Origin: JAZQHR01 sp045540695
GTDB lineage: Bacteria; Bacillota; Clostridia; UMGS1810
DNA length: 40,514 bases
Direction: 5' to 3'
Assembly: GCA_045540695.1 (NCBI GenBank)
Contig: JAZQHR010000039.1
Location: 1-40,514 of the forward strand
Below, one piece after another: positions 1-8,156 of the stretch; within the stretch, counting starts at the first letter, position 1, and every line of letters begins with the position of its first letter. A program made the translations under genes and the position numbers. The notes under the pieces were generated by a model that searched no databases, had not been told where the DNA came from, and saw nothing but the letters and a program-made list of their open reading frames with translations.

Positions 1-1097
1 ATTACAGTGCTATTATTTGAATTATCAATAGTTTCGCCCGCCTTGATATTTTTCTGTATTACATTTCCTGAGATGGGTGCAGTAACGTTATAATTGTCCA
101 TCTGGTCATAGAAGTTGTTAAGCGAAAGCTCTGCATCTTCAAGAGAAAGCTTGCTTTGCTTAGCACTGTTTTCAGCACTGTCACTGTCAAGTCTTGCAAT
201 AACGCTTCCTGAGAAAATATAATCCCCCTCGCTTACAGAAAGACCATATACTTCACCTGCGCCTTTTGATTTAACAATCTGCGACGCTGAGTATTCAAAC
301 TCTCCCGCACTGTTGCATGCATAATTATCTACAATAGCTGTTGCTCTGTCACCAGGAAGTATTGCACCAGGATTTCCCACTTCTATCTCGACATTACGTA
401 CAAGAACACCATTATGTGCTATTGAGCCTGTACTGATATTTGTAACTGTTCCTGTCAGTGATGTAAATGAATTTTCCAGATTTACAGTAGCCGTCTGACC
501 CATGTACATATTCTCAGCATCGTTTTCATTAAACTTAATATTAAGCTTCATTACGTCCTTATTTATCAATTCAAGAACGTTTGCACCGGCATTTATATCA
601 TCACCATTTTTTATGTACACCTGTGTTACAACTCCGCTAAATGGTGCGTTGATAACAAGCTTTCCCATAGCTTCAAGCGACTGGTCATACGACATTTTTG
701 CTTTTTCAACTGAATTTTCCGCCTTGCTTATATTGTTATCTATATCAGACGAATCAATTTTATATAAAAGCTGACCTTTTGTGACAACGTCACCCTCGTC
801 AAAATAATCTGCAAGTATATCACCCGTTGCCATTGCCTTTATTTCGTACTGATTGATTGCTTCGATAGTGCCTGTACCCTCAATCACACTTACTACATTG
901 CCTCTTTCAACCTTTGCTGTAAGTATAGTTTTATTCTGCTCTGCGGGGTTAAGCTTACCTATTCCAATCACAACCGCCACTATCACCAAAGCAACTATAG
1001 CCAGTATAGCAATAATCTTTTTCTTGCTAAGTGATTTAAGCTTTTCAACAGCATTTTCTGATTTTGGTTTTTTGTCCTTTGAAAATAATTTTTTCAC
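1..1097 (-). CDS. Efflux transporter periplasmic adaptor (HlyD/MacA family), C-terminus cut by window edge
   Basis: I translated this from the minus strand. It opens with GTG at 1097 (MKKLFSKDKK...), has a basic stretch, one membrane segment at about residues 30-50 (IIAILAIVALVIVAVVIG), then a biotinyl-lipoyl-like half (GTGTIEAINQYEIKAMATG...DEGDVVTKGQLLYKID), a helical hairpin region, a second lipoyl half (LVINAPFSGVVTQVYIKNG) and a beta-barrel part (GQTATVNLENSFTSLTGTV). This order is that of membrane-fusion adaptors that link an inner ABC (MacB-like) or RND pump to the outside; in a Gram-positive cell an ABC partner is likelier. The reading frame is still open at base 1, so the C-terminus and any partner genes lie outside. 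A GAAAGGGG ribosome site precedes the GTG. The family is clear; the substrate is unknown. Confidence 0.85.
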   Translation of the reverse strand, partial: MKKLFSKDKKPKSENAVEKLKSLSKKKIIAILAIVALVIVAVVIGIGKLNPAEQNKTILTAKVERGNVVSVIEGTGTIEAINQYEIKAMATGDILADYFDEGDVVTKGQLLYKIDSSDIDNNISKAENSVEKAKMSYDQSLEAMGKLVINAPFSGVVTQVYIKNGDDINAGANVLELINKDVMKLNIKFNENDAENMYMGQTATVNLENSFTSLTGTVTNISTGSIAHNGVLVRNVEIEVGNPGAILPGDRATAIVDNYACNSAGEFEYSASQIVKSKGAGEVYGLSVSEGDYIFSGSVIARLDSDSAENSAKQSKLSLEDAELSLNNFYDQMDNYNVTAPISGNVIQKNIKAGETIDNSNNSTV

Positions 1098-1131
1098 TTA
1101 TAAAAAACCCCTTTCAACATCAATAAATATC

Positions 1132-1147
1132 TAGTATAAAAATACTA
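1132..1147. promoter_or_regulatory. Small inverted repeat upstream of the efflux adaptor gene
   Basis: TAGTAT-AAAA-ATACTA is a perfect 6-bp inverted repeat 35 bases before the GTG of the adaptor gene. On the minus strand it includes a TATACT that could be a -10 box, so it may be an operator overlapping a promoter. I see no convincing -35 box, so this is only a candidate. Confidence 0.25.
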
Positions 1148-1220
1148 TAAAAATATGACATAGCTAGAAACAAATTGTAAACATTTTATTAACGCAAAAA
1201 CCGACACTTTTATAGCTATT

Positions 1221-1259
1221 TCAAGACAAAAATCGGGATTGATTATTATCAACCCCGAT
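1221..1259 (-). terminator. Intrinsic terminator after the UPF0210 gene
   Basis: The arms at 1232-1243 and 1248-1259 form a 12-bp stem with one G-U pair and a 4-base loop. On the minus strand the stem is followed at once by TTTTTGTCTTG. It ends the rlmB-copA-ACT-UPF0210 transcript before the efflux adaptor gene. Confidence 0.85.
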
Positions 1260-1271
1260 ACTGTTTTCAAA

Positions 1272-2630
1272 TCAGTTTCTTAGACTATGGATAGGCGCAG
1301 GTATTCTTCCGCCTCTGTTTATAAACTCCGTACTGTCGTACTTGTTTACGTTCATTACAGGGCCTGTACCAAGAAGACCGCCAAACTCAACCACGTCACC
1401 TATTTTCTTACCAGGTGCCGGTATAAGACGAACAGCAGTAGTCTTATTATTTATCATACCTATAGCCGCCTCGTCTGCAATAATAGCCGATATAGTACTT
1501 GCAGGGGTTTCTCCCGGTACTACTATCATATCAAGACCAACCGAGCATACACACGTCATAGCTTCAAGCTTTTCCAGTGTAAGTGCACCGCAGCTTGCCG
1601 CGCTAATCATTCCGGCATCCTCCGACACAGGAATAAATGCGCCACTAAGTCCGCCGACATAAGAAGATGCAAATGTTCCACCCTTCTTAACTGCATCATT
1701 TAAAAGTGCAAGTGCTGCTGTAGTACCATGAGCACCACATTTTTCAAGGCCCATTTCCTCTAATATATACGCAACGCTGTCACCTATTGCAGGTGTAGGT
1801 GCAAGTGATAAATCGACTATGCCAAACGGTGTATCAAGTCTTTTTGATGCCTCCTTTGCCACAAGCTGACCCATACGGGTAATCTTCATAGCAGTTTTCT
1901 TGATTACTTCGCTTACTGTTTCAAAGTCCGCACCTTTAACTTTTTCAAGTGCACACTTTACAACACCAGGTCCACTAACTCCGACATTTATTACTCTTTC
2001 TGCCTCACCCGCTCCGTGAAATGCACCTGCCATAAATGGGTTGTCCTCTACGGCATTGCAGAACACTACAAGCTTTGCACAACCAAATCCGTCAGAAGAA
2101 GCAGTTTTATCCGCAGTAGCTTTTATAATTTCGCCCATTTTCTTAACGGCATCCATATTTATGCCTGACTTTGTAGTACCGATATTTACCGATGAGCACA
2201 CCTTATTTGTAGATGCAAGTGCTTCAGGAATTGAATCAATAAGTGCGATATCCGTTTTGGTGTATCCCTTATGTACTAGAGCAGAGTATCCACCTATAAA
2301 GTTTACACCGGTTGTATCTGCGGCCCTGTCTAAAGTCTTTGCTATTTTCACAAAATCATCAGGTTTTTCCGACTGACCTATCATGGCGATAGGTGTCACC
2401 GAGATACGTTTGTTTATAATCGGAATACCATATTCAGTTTCTATCTGCTCGCCTGTTTTAACAAGGTTTTCTGCATATTTTGTTATTTTATCGTATATTT
2501 TTGTATTTAATGCATCGATATTATCATCCGAACAATTTAAAAGTGATATCCCCATAGTAATGGTTCTTATGTCCAGATTTTCATTATCTATCATTTTTAT
2601 AGTTTCTATTATTTCGTTTCTACTAAGCAT
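1272..2630 (-). CDS. UPF0210 / PFL-family protein (DUF711)
   Basis: A 452-residue protein beginning MLSRNEIIETIKMIDNENLD, the typical start of the UPF0210 family (glycyl-radical-enzyme-like fold, glycine- and alanine-rich, biochemical role unknown). The family's long conserved blocks are present, for example GAFHGAGEAERVINVGVSGP and the C-terminal GGRIPAPIHSLRN. An in-frame GTG lies at 2639, but it falls inside the ribosome site AGGTGG; the ATG at 2630 is 5 bases after that site and is the better start. It directly follows the ACT-domain gene, the pairing seen across Firmicutes, which suggests that the small ACT protein binds a ligand and regulates this one. Family assignment is firm, function is not known. 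Confidence 0.93.
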   Translation of the reverse strand: MLSRNEIIETIKMIDNENLDIRTITMGISLLNCSDDNIDALNTKIYDKITKYAENLVKTGEQIETEYGIPIINKRISVTPIAMIGQSEKPDDFVKIAKTLDRAADTTGVNFIGGYSALVHKGYTKTDIALIDSIPEALASTNKVCSSVNIGTTKSGINMDAVKKMGEIIKATADKTASSDGFGCAKLVVFCNAVEDNPFMAGAFHGAGEAERVINVGVSGPGVVKCALEKVKGADFETVSEVIKKTAMKITRMGQLVAKEASKRLDTPFGIVDLSLAPTPAIGDSVAYILEEMGLEKCGAHGTTAALALLNDAVKKGGTFASSYVGGLSGAFIPVSEDAGMISAASCGALTLEKLEAMTCVCSVGLDMIVVPGETPASTISAIIADEAAIGMINNKTTAVRLIPAPGKKIGDVVEFGGLLGTGPVMNVNKYDSTEFINRGGRIPAPIHSLRN

Positions 2631-2639
2631 ATTGACCAC

Positions 2640-2909
2640 CTATATTCTGTGCATTGAATTAAATATATCCTCGTGCTGAATTCGTATATCAACACCTAGT
2701 TTTTTTGCTTCTTCGTTCAAATTTTCCGATATTTTTGCAAATTCGACATTTGCAGCACCTGTATCCACCTGCATTATCATAGTAAACATATCGTTCATAA
2801 TGGTCTGCGAGATGTCCAAAATATTTATATTCATATTGCTTAGTGCTGTGCTGACACTGCATATTATTCCTACCTTATCTTTTCCAAGAACTGTGATTAT
2901 CGCTTTCAT
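2640..2909 (-). CDS. ACT-domain protein, UPF0237 family
   Basis: Eighty-nine residues consisting of a single ACT domain (MKAIITVLGKDKVGIICSVS, then ILDISQTIMNDMFTMIMQVD). ACT domains usually bind amino acids or similar small ligands and act on a partner protein. The ATG follows AAGGGGG. It sits 11 bases after copA and is followed without a gap by the UPF0210 gene, so the two are probably translated from one message. The domain and the pairing are clear; the ligand is unknown. Confidence 0.92.
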   Translation of the reverse strand: MKAIITVLGKDKVGIICSVSTALSNMNINILDISQTIMNDMFTMIMQVDTGAANVEFAKISENLNEEAKKLGVDIRIQHEDIFNSMHRI

Positions 2910-2920
2910 GGTTATCCCCC

Positions 2921-5125
2921 TTATATTTTTTTCATCTTTATTCTAAGTGCATTTGTTACCACCGATACCGAGCTAAGTGACATTGCAAGTGCGGCAACCA
3001 TTGGATTTAAATTATTAAACGCAGCTACCGGAATAAGTATTACGTTATATATAAATGCAAAGAATAAGTTTTGTTTAATATTTGTAATTGTTATCTTACT
3101 AAGTGATATTGCCTTTAATATGTCCGACATTCTGTCGTTCATTATTACTACGTCGGCTGACTCGATAGCAATCTCTGTACCGCCCGACACAGCTATACCC
3201 ACATCCGCTGTAACAAGAGCAACTGAGTCGTTTATACCATCGCCCACCATAGCCACTGTATCGCCGTTTGCCTGAAGTTCTTTTATCTTGTTTGCCTTAT
3301 CGTTTGGAAGAACCTCCGACACTACCTCCGATACTCCTATTTCTTCTGCTATGGCATTTGCCACGTATCTATTGTCACCTGTTAAAAGGACTGTCTTTTT
3401 GCCAAGCTTATTTAGTGCATCAATGGTTTCTTTTGACTCTTTCTTTATGCTGTCACGCATTGCTATACAGCCTGCTACCTTGCCGTCAATCGCTACCAAA
3501 ACAGATGTTTTTCCCTCTTTTGAAAGTATCTCTACTGTATCTTCAAAAAGAAGCTCTGCTTTTTGCTCTTTCATAAGCCTTTCATTTCCCACAAGGACTT
3601 TTTTGCCATCTATAACCGCAGATACGCCGTGACCTACAACAGCCTCAAAGCTATCTACTTTTTTCTCTGCTATGCCTTTTTCCATAGCATAAGCCACGAT
3701 AGCATCACTAAGGAGATGTTCAGACATTTTCTCAGCAGAAAATGCATACGAAACAAGCTCGTCATGAGAAATCCCCTCTGCGCATACGACATTGGTTACC
3801 TCTATATTTCCTGTAGTAAGAGTACCCGTCTTGTCAAACACCAAAGTGTTTACCTTATTTAAAAGCTCAAGTGCATTTGAATCCTTTACCAGTACACCAA
3901 GCTCTGCACCTCTGCCGACTGCCACAATAACTGCTGTCGGTGTAGCAAGTCCAAGTGCGCACGGACACGCGATAACCATTACCGAGATAAATGCATTAAC
4001 TGTAGCTGTTATATCATTGCCAAGCACTGTCCACAAAATTGCCGTAACAACCGCGATGCCCATTACACATGGCACAAACACTCCTGCAATCTTATCAGCA
4101 AGCTTTGCAATTTCAGGCTTTGAGCCGCTAGCCTCTTCTACCATTTTTATAATCTGTGAAAGAAGTGTGTTTCCAACGTTTTTAGCCTTAACCTTTAAAT
4201 ATCCGTATTTATTTATACTGCCTGCAAACACCTTGGAATCTACAGTCTTTTCCACGCCCATACTCTCACCCGTTAGCATAGATTCGTCAACCGCAGATGA
4301 TCCTTCTACAACCACACCGTCTACACTTATCTTATCACCTGGCGAAACGATAACTATATCGCCATCTTTTATATCGTCCACATCCACCTCTACTTGTTTA
4401 CCGTCTACCTCTATTACTGCTTTTTTAGGTGTAAGCTCTACAAGTTTTTTTATGGCATCATTGGTTTTTAGTTTTGAACGATTTTCCAAAAATCTGCCAA
4501 GAAGTATAAGTGTGATAATCACTCCCACCGACTCAAAATACAGATTGTGAACTAAATGACCTGCATGCACAGGATGCAAGTTCATCTGCACGATATTATA
4601 TATACCATATACAAATGCTGATGTCGTACCAACTGCCACAAGGGAGTCCATATTTGGCGAAAGTGTAAATAAATTTTTATATCCCACAGTATAAAATTTA
4701 TAGCCCACTATCATTGCACCTATTGAAAGCAAAGCCTGTGCATACGCAAAGCCAAAAGGACTTGCGATGGGGTCAATGAGCATTGGAACCGGAAGCCCAA
4801 CCATAGTTCCCATAGATATATAAAAAAGCGGAAGTGTAAATATAAGCGACAGTATAAACCTTGTACGCATCATTTTTACATCTTTTACTTTTTTTTCATA
4901 ATTTTCTGAAAAACTATCACTGTTTATACCATATCCGGCATTTTTAACCGCCATACAAATAGCATTTTCATTTGTAATTTTTTCGTTAAACTGTACTGTA
5001 AGCTTTGATGTGGCTAGATTTACCGATGCCTTTTTTACACCTTCCATATTTGCAACGGTACTTTCTACCTTTCCCGCACAAACAGCACAGTGCATTCCAG
5101 TAACTGTAAAGCTTGATTTTATCAT
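2921..5125 (-). CDS. copA: Copper-translocating P1B-type ATPase, CopA-like
   Basis: A 734-residue membrane pump that would move Cu(I) across the membrane using ATP. One heavy-metal-associated domain (residues 1-70) carries GMHCAVC. The transmembrane metal site CPC lies near 387 (VIACPCALGLATP), the phosphorylated Asp is D431 in DKTGTLT, and the hinge is GDGIND near 627. The C-terminus (SLSSVSVVTNALRIK) is typical of copper pumps. Several usually conserved positions differ: SEHLL at 468-472 where the family has SEHPL, TGESMGVE where TGES(L/I)PVE is usual, and GINDSVAL where GINDAPAL is usual. The ATG abuts the rlmB stop (TAA-ATG) with its AGGTGAG site inside rlmB, so translation is coupled. 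An A8 run follows the metal-binding domain (see findings). Family assignment is firm; silver or another metal is possible. Confidence 0.92.
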   Translation of the reverse strand: MIKSSFTVTGMHCAVCAGKVESTVANMEGVKKASVNLATSKLTVQFNEKITNENAICMAVKNAGYGINSDSFSENYEKKVKDVKMMRTRFILSLIFTLPLFYISMGTMVGLPVPMLIDPIASPFGFAYAQALLSIGAMIVGYKFYTVGYKNLFTLSPNMDSLVAVGTTSAFVYGIYNIVQMNLHPVHAGHLVHNLYFESVGVIITLILLGRFLENRSKLKTNDAIKKLVELTPKKAVIEVDGKQVEVDVDDIKDGDIVIVSPGDKISVDGVVVEGSSAVDESMLTGESMGVEKTVDSKVFAGSINKYGYLKVKAKNVGNTLLSQIIKMVEEASGSKPEIAKLADKIAGVFVPCVMGIAVVTAILWTVLGNDITATVNAFISVMVIACPCALGLATPTAVIVAVGRGAELGVLVKDSNALELLNKVNTLVFDKTGTLTTGNIEVTNVVCAEGISHDELVSYAFSAEKMSEHLLSDAIVAYAMEKGIAEKKVDSFEAVVGHGVSAVIDGKKVLVGNERLMKEQKAELLFEDTVEILSKEGKTSVLVAIDGKVAGCIAMRDSIKKESKETIDALNKLGKKTVLLTGDNRYVANAIAEEIGVSEVVSEVLPNDKANKIKELQANGDTVAMVGDGINDSVALVTADVGIAVSGGTEIAIESADVVIMNDRMSDILKAISLSKITITNIKQNLFFAFIYNVILIPVAAFNNLNPMVAALAMSLSSVSVVTNALRIKMKKI

Positions 5126-5887
5126 TTACTCACCTCTAAGTCTGTTTCTTACAACCTCATATATCATAAGTGAGCCTGCAACCGATGCATTTAACGAAGT
5201 AATCTCGCCAAGCATTGGTATAGTAACCAAAAAATCGCATTTTTCCTTGACGATATTTGATATACCCTCACCTTCACTGCCTATAACAATGGCAACATTT
5301 CCGCTAAAATCGTGCGAGTAAATAGTTCTATCGCCGTCCATATCTGCACCTACTACCCATACGCCGTTTTTCTTAAGCTTTTCGATAGTCTGGGCAATAT
5401 TTGACACACGTGCAACAGGAGTATATTCCACTGCACCTGCCGAGGTTTTTGCAACGACTGACGATAAACCTACACTTCGTCTTTTTGGTATGATAACTCC
5501 ATGAACGCCTGCGGCATTACAGGTACGAAGAATTGATCCTAAGTTATGCGGGTCAGTTATCTCGTCTGCTATAACTATAAAGTTATTTTCTCCCTTTTCC
5601 TTGGCAATATTTAGTATATCCTCGATACTCACATATTCTTTTACAGGAGTGATGGCTATGACACCCTGATGCGATTTTGTTTCGCTCATCATATCAAGCT
5701 TCTTTTTATCAACCTCTGTAATTACTATTTTAGCCTTTTTTGCAAGGGATATAATCTTATTTATAGAACCATTTTTTTCACCTGACTGGATATACAGTCT
5801 GTCTATATCTCTGCCCGATTTAAGTGCTTCCATTACTGGATTTCTGCCCTCTAAAAGGTCCATATTCTTTTCATTTGAAAAATCCAT
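5126..5887 (-). CDS. rlmB: 23S rRNA 2'-O-methyltransferase of the SpoU/TrmH class, RlmB-like
   Basis: A 253-residue SPOUT enzyme that would transfer a methyl group from S-adenosylmethionine to a guanosine ribose in 23S rRNA. An N-terminal substrate-binding domain (LLEGRNPVMEALKSG) precedes the knotted catalytic domain with motif 1 DPHNLGSILRTC (112-123), motif 2 GSEGEGIS (203-210) and motif 3 SLNASVAGSLMIYE (231-244), all intact. The start ATG follows TAGGAG. The gene overlaps nothing upstream, but its stop touches the copA start. The SpoU family is certain. RlmB is the best guess for the exact target, since paralogues in this family are hard to tell apart by eye. Confidence 0.9.
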   Translation of the reverse strand: MDFSNEKNMDLLEGRNPVMEALKSGRDIDRLYIQSGEKNGSINKIISLAKKAKIVITEVDKKKLDMMSETKSHQGVIAITPVKEYVSIEDILNIAKEKGENNFIVIADEITDPHNLGSILRTCNAAGVHGVIIPKRRSVGLSSVVAKTSAGAVEYTPVARVSNIAQTIEKLKKNGVWVVGADMDGDRTIYSHDFSGNVAIVIGSEGEGISNIVKEKCDFLVTIPMLGEITSLNASVAGSLMIYEVVRNRLRGE

Positions 5888-5911
5888 ATTTATCTCCTAC
5901 ATATAGTACTA

Positions 5912-5937
5912 AAAAGGAACACCTAGGTGTTCCTTTT
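5912..5937. terminator. Intrinsic terminator after lysC, perfect palindrome
   Basis: A perfect 26-base palindrome (13 bp per arm, centre CCTAGG) starts with AAAAGGAACACC and ends with GGTGTTCCTTTT. On the minus strand it is followed by TTAG, and the arm itself ends in a T-run. It lies between the lysC stop and rlmB. It may be leaky, because I see no clear separate promoter for rlmB. Confidence 0.8.
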
Positions 5938-5955
5938 ATATTTTCCAACTATATT

Positions 5956-7164
5956 TTACGCAAAATTGAACTTATCGTGGATAACCTTAACAGCTCTTTC
6001 TGCATCTTTTTCTGCTATAAGAACAGACACCTTTACTTCTGATGTAGAAATCATATTTATGTTTATACCAGCATCGTAAAGTGCTTCAAACATTGTAGCT
6101 GCAACGCCCGGATTATTTACCATACCTGCACCTACGATTGATACCTTTGATACATCTTCAGAAGTTTTAATATCTTTATAACCGATATTTTCTTTAGCTT
6201 CTTCAAGTATATCTACAGCATCCTTTAGATTTGAACGTGTAACTGTAAAGCTGATATCCTTTGATGAATCTCTACCGATAGACTGTAGGATTATATCTAC
6301 GTTTATTCCCTTCTTAGCTAGAAGTGAGAATATTTTAAATGCCGCACCCGGCTTATCCTCTATATCACATAGTGCAATTCTTGCAACATCATTATCTCTG
6401 GCAACGCCTCTTACTAACATTTTTTCCACAGATTTTACCTCCCTTACAATGGTTCCTTCATTTTTGGTAAGACTTGATCTTACGCATAGGTTTACGTTAT
6501 ATTTCTTAGCCATTTCTACTGATCTGTTGTGTAGAACATTTGCTCCAAGACTTGCAAGCTCAAGCATTTCGTCAAATGAAATCTCGTCAAGCTTAACCGC
6601 GTCAGGAACTATTCTAGGGTCAGCAGTATATACGCCGTCAACGTCTGTATATATTTCGCAAAGGTCAGCGTGAAGTGCTACTGCTATAGCCACTGCCGAG
6701 GTATCTGAACCGCCTCTGCCAAGTGTAGTTATATCATCATATTTATTGATGCCCTGGAAACCCGCTACTACTACAATATTTCCGCTGTCAAGCTCTTTTT
6801 TCACTCTCTCGGCATCTATTTTTCTGATTCTAGCACCACCGTAATTGCTGTCGGTATTCATTCCTACCTGCCAACCTGTTAATGATACGGCATTTACGCC
6901 AAGCTTCTGAATAGCCATAGCTAAAAGTGATATTGATATCTGCTCACCTGTAGATAAAAGCATGTCCATTTCTCTTTTTGAAGCTTTTGGATTTATCTCC
7001 TGGGCTTTCTCAATAAGATCGTCTGTAGTATCACCCTGAGCTGATACAACAACTACTACTGAATTACCATTTTTGTATGTTTCAACTACTCGGTTTGCTA
7101 CATTCATAACTCTCTCGGCATCTCTTACAGAAGAACCACCGAATTTTTGAACTATTAGTGACAA
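5956..7164 (-). CDS. lysC: Aspartate kinase
   Basis: A 402-residue aspartokinase, making aspartyl phosphate for lysine, threonine and methionine. The kinase domain opens with LIVQKFGGSSV and contains GRGGSDTSAVAIA. Two ACT domains follow from about residue 265 (GVARDNDVARIALCDIEDKPGAAFKIFS and VSIVGAGMVNNPGVAATMFEAL), the usual site of feedback control by lysine or threonine. The start is TTG at 7164, preceded by AAAGGAGGTAG; starting there keeps the family's first strand intact. It is the last gene of hom-thrB-lysC and is followed by a terminator. The alternative internal start used in Bacillus to make a separate beta subunit was not examined. Confidence 0.96.
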   Translation of the reverse strand: MSLIVQKFGGSSVRDAERVMNVANRVVETYKNGNSVVVVVSAQGDTTDDLIEKAQEINPKASKREMDMLLSTGEQISISLLAMAIQKLGVNAVSLTGWQVGMNTDSNYGGARIRKIDAERVKKELDSGNIVVVAGFQGINKYDDITTLGRGGSDTSAVAIAVALHADLCEIYTDVDGVYTADPRIVPDAVKLDEISFDEMLELASLGANVLHNRSVEMAKKYNVNLCVRSSLTKNEGTIVREVKSVEKMLVRGVARDNDVARIALCDIEDKPGAAFKIFSLLAKKGINVDIILQSIGRDSSKDISFTVTRSNLKDAVDILEEAKENIGYKDIKTSEDVSKVSIVGAGMVNNPGVAATMFEALYDAGININMISTSEVKVSVLIAEKDAERAVKVIHDKFNFA

Positions 7165-7223
7165 AAAAATCTACCTCCTTTATAGTGGTCATAAATACAA
7201 AACTATAACATTTTATACCCTTA

Positions 7224-8123
7224 TTACGTTACTTCAAACGTAACTCCCACATTTGATACTTCAAATATTTTAACCTGCCAACCTGCAAAACGTTGTCTTA
7301 GGTATGCATTCATTTTTTCGTAAAACTCATCATAATTACCGTCAAGCACCGCCATAATAGTCGGTCCTGCACCGCTTACGTAAGCACCCAGTGCACCAAA
7401 CTCAAGAGCACTTTTCATTATCCAGTGACCACCTTTTATGTAGGAAAGTCTGTAATGCTGATGAAGCTTATCCTTAAGTGCCGCCCTTATTCCGTCAGAA
7501 TCACCATTTATAAGTGAGGCAGAAAGTAGGGATGCATGTGCTATATTATATGATGCGTTTTTATAACTTGTGTATTTTGGAAGGATTGCTCTTGATTTTT
7601 TAGTAGAAAGATAAAAATCCGGAACAATCGCAGCAAATTTATATTTTTTATCTATCTCATTACGTGAATACTTTATATCGTTATTTGACCTTAGTGAAAT
7701 AACGTATCCGCCAAGAAGTGACGGTGCTACATTATCAGGATGACCTTCTATATGGGTTGCCATATTAAGTATTTGCGACTGAGAAAGTGGATTACCTATA
7801 AGGGCATTTGCCCCAACCAGGCCCGCTACGATACTTGCAGCACTGGAGCCAAGACCTCTCGTAACGGGAATACTGTTATCCAGTGTAAGCTTTATACCTT
7901 TTGGATGCTTGCCTGCCTTTTTAAACACTCTGTCCATTGCCATATACACGCAGTTTGTACTGTCCATAGGTAGAAATTCACGACTTTTATCAAGAATATC
8001 TATCTCAAGTCCGCCGTCGGTTTCTTCTATGGTAATGGTATTATATAGATTAACCGCTATCCCCATACAATCGAATCCGGGGCCCATATTAGCAGATGTT
8101 GCAGGTGCTTTAACTGTAATCAT
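7224..8123 (-). CDS. thrB: Homoserine kinase
   Basis: A 299-residue GHMP kinase that phosphorylates homoserine to O-phosphohomoserine, the step before threonine synthase. The N-terminal MITVKAPATSANMGPGFDCMG and the ATP-binding loop PVTRGLGSSAAS (about 87-98) are characteristic, as is the C-terminal GAYVSGAGPTIMAV. Length is normal. GGAGG stands before the ATG. It lies between hom and lysC; thrC is not in this window, so the last threonine step must be encoded elsewhere. Confidence 0.96.
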   Translation of the reverse strand: MITVKAPATSANMGPGFDCMGIAVNLYNTITIEETDGGLEIDILDKSREFLPMDSTNCVYMAMDRVFKKAGKHPKGIKLTLDNSIPVTRGLGSSAASIVAGLVGANALIGNPLSQSQILNMATHIEGHPDNVAPSLLGGYVISLRSNNDIKYSRNEIDKKYKFAAIVPDFYLSTKKSRAILPKYTSYKNASYNIAHASLLSASLINGDSDGIRAALKDKLHQHYRLSYIKGGHWIMKSALEFGALGAYVSGAGPTIMAVLDGNYDEFYEKMNAYLRQRFAGWQVKIFEVSNVGVTFEVT

Positions 8124-8156
8124 TTTCTGCCTCCAAACTTAATAAGCCACTTCCTT

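Noticed and set aside
2631..2639. GTG start of the UPF0210 gene
   Set aside because: This codon is part of the AGGTGG ribosome site; the ATG nine bases later is correctly spaced.
3792..4550. 252-codon open frame on the plus strand inside copA
   Set aside because: It lies wholly antisense to a well-supported gene, is Ser/Thr/Ile-rich and has no family motif; it is a by-product of the copA codons.
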